6,929 nucleotides of DNA, taken from Nonomuraea sp. (GTDB lineage: Bacteria > Actinomycetota > Actinomycetes > Streptosporangiales > Streptosporangiaceae). The notes below the pieces were generated by a model. It made no database searches, was not told where the DNA came from, and was given only the letters and a program-made list of their open reading frames with translations. The stretch spans positions 1-6,929 of the forward strand of contig JABFVJ010000434.1 of NCBI GenBank assembly GCA_013362835.1, in the 5' to 3' direction. This document shows positions 5,245-6,929 of the stretch, in pieces. The first letter of the stretch is position 1. Each line of letters begins with the position of its first letter. The translations under genes and the position numbers were made by a program.

Positions 5245-6207
5245 ATGGATATTGATCCTCGGCGGCTGCGGGTCCTGCACGAGGTCGCCCGGCGCGGCGG
5301 CGTGATGCGCGCGGCCGAGGCGCTGTTCCTGACCCCCTCGGCGGTCTCCCAGCAACTCGCCCAGCTCGAACGCGAGGTCGGCCTCGCGCTCATCGACCGT
5401 TCGCAGCGGCGCGTCTCGCTCACGCCGGCGGGCCGCGTCCTCGCCGGGTACGCAGAACGGGTCGAGGAGGAGCTGATCGAGGCGAGGAAGGAGCTGACCA
5501 GGTTCACCGAACGCCTGGCCGGGCCGGTGCGGATCGCCGCCTTCCCGACGTCCATCAAGCACCTGCTGGTGCCGGCCATGAGCGCGCTGGCCGGACGGCA
5601 CCCGAGGATCACCCCGGTCATCCACGAGGTCTTCGGCCAGCCCGCGCTGCAGGAGCTGCGCCTCGGAGCCGTGGACCTGCTCCTCACCGAGCAGGACATG
5701 AGCCTGCCCGTGCTCGCGCAGCCCTCGCTCACCACCCGCCCCCTGTACGTGGACGAGTACCGCGTCGTGCTGCCCCCGGACCTGCCCGAGCCGGAGTCGA
5801 CGGCCGAGCTCATGCGGCTGCCCTGGGTGGCCGCCGAGCCCGACCAGGCGTGCGGTCAGGCGCTCGACCGGCTCGCCGGGCTGCACGGGGTCGAGCCGCG
5901 CAAGGTGCACGTGGTCACCGAGTTCGGGTCGGCGCTCGCGCTGGTGGCCGCCGGGCACGGGGTGGCGATCGTGCCCTCCCTGGCGCTGCTCGACGTGCCG
6001 GAGGGCGAGGTGCGGGTGAGCGCCGTACGGGATGTGGGGGCGCGCAGGCTGGACGCCGTCACGCGGGTGAGCAGGACGCGGTCGGGGGAGCCCGATCCGG
6101 TGCAGGCGGTGGTGATCGGCGCGATCGAGGAGGCCACCGAGGGGCTCAGGGCGGCCCTGGGAGCGCGACTCGGGACGCCGGTCAGTCCGCCAGCCGGGGG
6201 CCGCTGA
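5245..6207 (+). CDS. LysR-family transcriptional regulator
   Basis: 320 aa, a normal length for the family. The N-terminal winged helix-turn-helix spans about residues 6-64, with the recognition region AAEALFLTPSAVSQQLAQLE and the wing motif DRSQRRVSLTPAG. A linker helix (about 65-92) follows, then a periplasmic-binding-protein-like effector domain from GPVRIAAFPTSIKHLLVP (about 93) to near residue 300, with the GHGVAIVPSLAL stretch typical of subdomain II. It is cytoplasmic, probably tetrameric, and its ligand is unknown. The ATG at 5245 was chosen because the helix-turn-helix begins a few residues later; the frame is open upstream only through the AT-rich promoter region. No Shine-Dalgarno sequence lies at normal distance, but TAAGCT sits 7 nt upstream. 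Divergence from the membrane protein-cyclase operon across a T-N11-A box suggests it regulates that operon and itself. The 3' end overlaps the convergent gene by 26 bp. Confidence 0.93.
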   Translation: MDIDPRRLRVLHEVARRGGVMRAAEALFLTPSAVSQQLAQLEREVGLALIDRSQRRVSLTPAGRVLAGYAERVEEELIEARKELTRFTERLAGPVRIAAFPTSIKHLLVPAMSALAGRHPRITPVIHEVFGQPALQELRLGAVDLLLTEQDMSLPVLAQPSLTTRPLYVDEYRVVLPPDLPEPESTAELMRLPWVAAEPDQACGQALDRLAGLHGVEPRKVHVVTEFGSALALVAAGHGVAIVPSLALLDVPEGEVRVSAVRDVGARRLDAVTRVSRTRSGEPDPVQAVVIGAIEEATEGLRAALGARLGTPVSPPAGGR

Positions 6208-6760
6208 CCTTCTCCAGGAGGCGGGCGAGGCGTTCGCGCAGGCCGGGGCGCTGCTCCACCTCGCCGGCCGCCGCGCTGACCAGGTGTTGCGCGCCGTCGA
6301 AGGTGATCAGCCCGCTGGACGGCACCGCGATGGCGTCGTGGGCCAGCCCGGTCAGCTCCGAGTCGGCGCCCTCGATCGCGAGGATCGTCGCCCCCGTGCG
6401 CCGGGCGTCGTCCACCCGTTCCAGCAGCGGGACCGGCGCGGCCTGCTCCGACAGGACGAACAGCGTCTCGCCGCGGCCCGCCTGCTCCAGCCGGTCGAGG
6501 CCGACGCGCAGGTGGGCGGGGGCGTCGGCGGGCGGCGACCAGCGGATCAGGGTCGGGGTGAGCTGCGGCAGGCCGGAGAACCTGGCCTCGTCGCCGAGGT
6601 GGGCGGTCACGTGCCAGGGCTCGTCGCCGGGCGGCCCCACGAGCAGCAGGCCGCCGGGCGAGCGGGTGGCGCGCAGGGCGAGACCCAGCTCGCGGGTGCG
6701 TTCGAGCCAGCCGGTCTGGGCCAGGACCTCGCGCAGGAATGCCACCGAACCTGAGTCCAT
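6182..6760 (-). CDS. Hypothetical protein with SIS-like sequence features
   Basis: 192 aa, soluble, with no signal peptide or membrane segment. I recognise no firm family. The middle and C-terminal part resembles a degenerate sugar-isomerase (SIS) fold: a strand GETLFVLSEQ (97-106) like the SIS GDvvigiS strand, followed by VDDARRTGATILAIEGADSELTGLAHDAIAVP (116-147), like the SIS pattern Ar..Ga..iaiT....s.la..aD..l.vp. The Ser/Thr-rich phosphosugar loop of true SIS domains is not clear, so catalysis is doubtful. The N-terminal part has PGGLLLVGPPGDEPWHVTAHLGDEARF (about 35-61). Start choice is uncertain: ATG 6760 opens the GC-rich coding pattern, whereas the in-frame ATG at 6841 (219 aa) would take in codons unusual for this genome (AAA, CGA, TGT, CAA, TCA). 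The gene ends antisense inside the last codons of the LysR gene, and starts back-to-back with a rightward promoter, so it may share control with the gene beyond the window. Confidence 0.7.
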   Translation of the reverse strand: MDSGSVAFLREVLAQTGWLERTRELGLALRATRSPGGLLLVGPPGDEPWHVTAHLGDEARFSGLPQLTPTLIRWSPPADAPAHLRVGLDRLEQAGRGETLFVLSEQAAPVPLLERVDDARRTGATILAIEGADSELTGLAHDAIAVPSSGLITFDGAQHLVSAAAGEVEQRPGLRERLARLLEKVSGPRLAD

Positions 6761-6849
6761 GCGTCCATGGTGCACGAGGAGCAGGGGCGAGGGGGCTGAT
6801 TCGGTGGGGACGTATTGACACAGTCGGTGTTTCCGCGTCATTTCGGGCC

Positions 6850-6878
6850 TTGACATCGAGTTACCCTCGGGTAACGAT
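6850..6878 (+). promoter_or_regulatory. Rightward promoter with palindromic operator
   Basis: TTGACA (6850-6855) is a perfect -35. Sixteen bases downstream lies TAACGA(T) (6872-6878), a fair -10. The spacer holds GTTACCCTCGGGTAAC (6860-6875), two perfect 7-bp arms around TC, which overlaps the -10. A repressor on it would block transcription; the size and symmetry suit a TetR-type regulator (inference). A second TTGACA at 6815-6820 has only a poor -10 (TCATTT). GAGAGGGG at 6916-6923 may be the ribosome site of a gene starting at about 6930, just outside the window; bases 6879-6929 contain no ATG or GTG start. Confidence 0.5.
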
Positions 6879-6929
6879 CAGGCTCGCGGCGCCGCCGTCC
6901 CAGGTCATCCTCACCGAGAGGGGCGGCAC

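Noticed and set aside
4279..5958. A 559-aa minus-strand frame that would extend the cyclase upstream
   Set aside because: The part above 4923 overlaps the small membrane protein and runs antisense to the LysR gene; the cyclase family start MIVELSH is at 4923.
5850..6821. Long frames of about 320 aa on both strands over the LysR/SIS-like junction
   Set aside because: Arg/Pro/Ala/Ser-rich shadows in alternative frames of the two real genes; no domain visible.
6815..6843. A second promoter, TTGACA-N17-TCATTT
   Set aside because: The -35 is perfect but the -10 lacks the conserved A at position 2; the TTGACA at 6850 with the palindrome is the better candidate.

Overview
The window is very GC-rich, with strong G/C preference at third codon positions, ATGA gene overlaps and several starts that look leaderless. 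Together with an actinobacterial type 1c methionine aminopeptidase and a CopC plus CopD-CtaG copper pair, this points to a filamentous actinomycete. Streptosporangiales (Nonomuraea-like) is my best guess, but the genus is an inference. I see no rRNA, tRNA, CRISPR array, insertion sequence or phage gene. No gene-free stretch exceeds 300 bases; the largest are 2606-2796 and 6761-6929.

Layout. (1) Positions 1-2605, plus strand: the last codons of a probable upstream gene, then copC (exported copper-binding protein with a membrane anchor) and a CopD-CtaG fusion membrane protein, all joined by ATGA overlaps. This is a copper handling and cytochrome c oxidase metallation cassette that starts before the window. 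(2) Positions 2606-3204: a 191-bp non-coding stretch rich in inverted repeats, then a 135-aa stand-alone histidine-kinase-type ATPase domain. (3) Positions 3208-4265: map on the minus strand, and facing away from it a 58-aa small protein gene. Only 32 bp separate the two starts, and those bases hold a 21-bp dyad and two possible leaderless promoters. (4) Positions 4279-6207: a minus-strand two-gene operon (CBU_0592-like small membrane protein, then a cyclase/kynurenine-formamidase-like protein) divergent from a LysR-type regulator. The 73-bp gap between them is AT-rich and carries a T-N11-A LysR box, so the regulator probably controls itself and the operon. (5) Positions 6182-6929: a minus-strand protein with SIS-like sequence features, whose end overlaps the LysR gene by 26 bp. 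Beyond its start lies a promoter-like TTGACA followed by a perfect 7+7-bp palindrome, pointing right toward a gene that begins outside the window.

How it fits together. The copper genes act outside the cytoplasmic membrane and within it, moving copper toward respiratory oxidase assembly. The rest are cytoplasmic housekeeping (map) or small metabolic and regulatory modules. I do not see a clear new defence, mobile or biosynthetic system. The observations most worth a second look are the cyclase with two substituted motif ligands under a LysR box, the tiny gene opposite map, the kinase-like ATPase without a dimerisation domain, and the operator-like palindromes.
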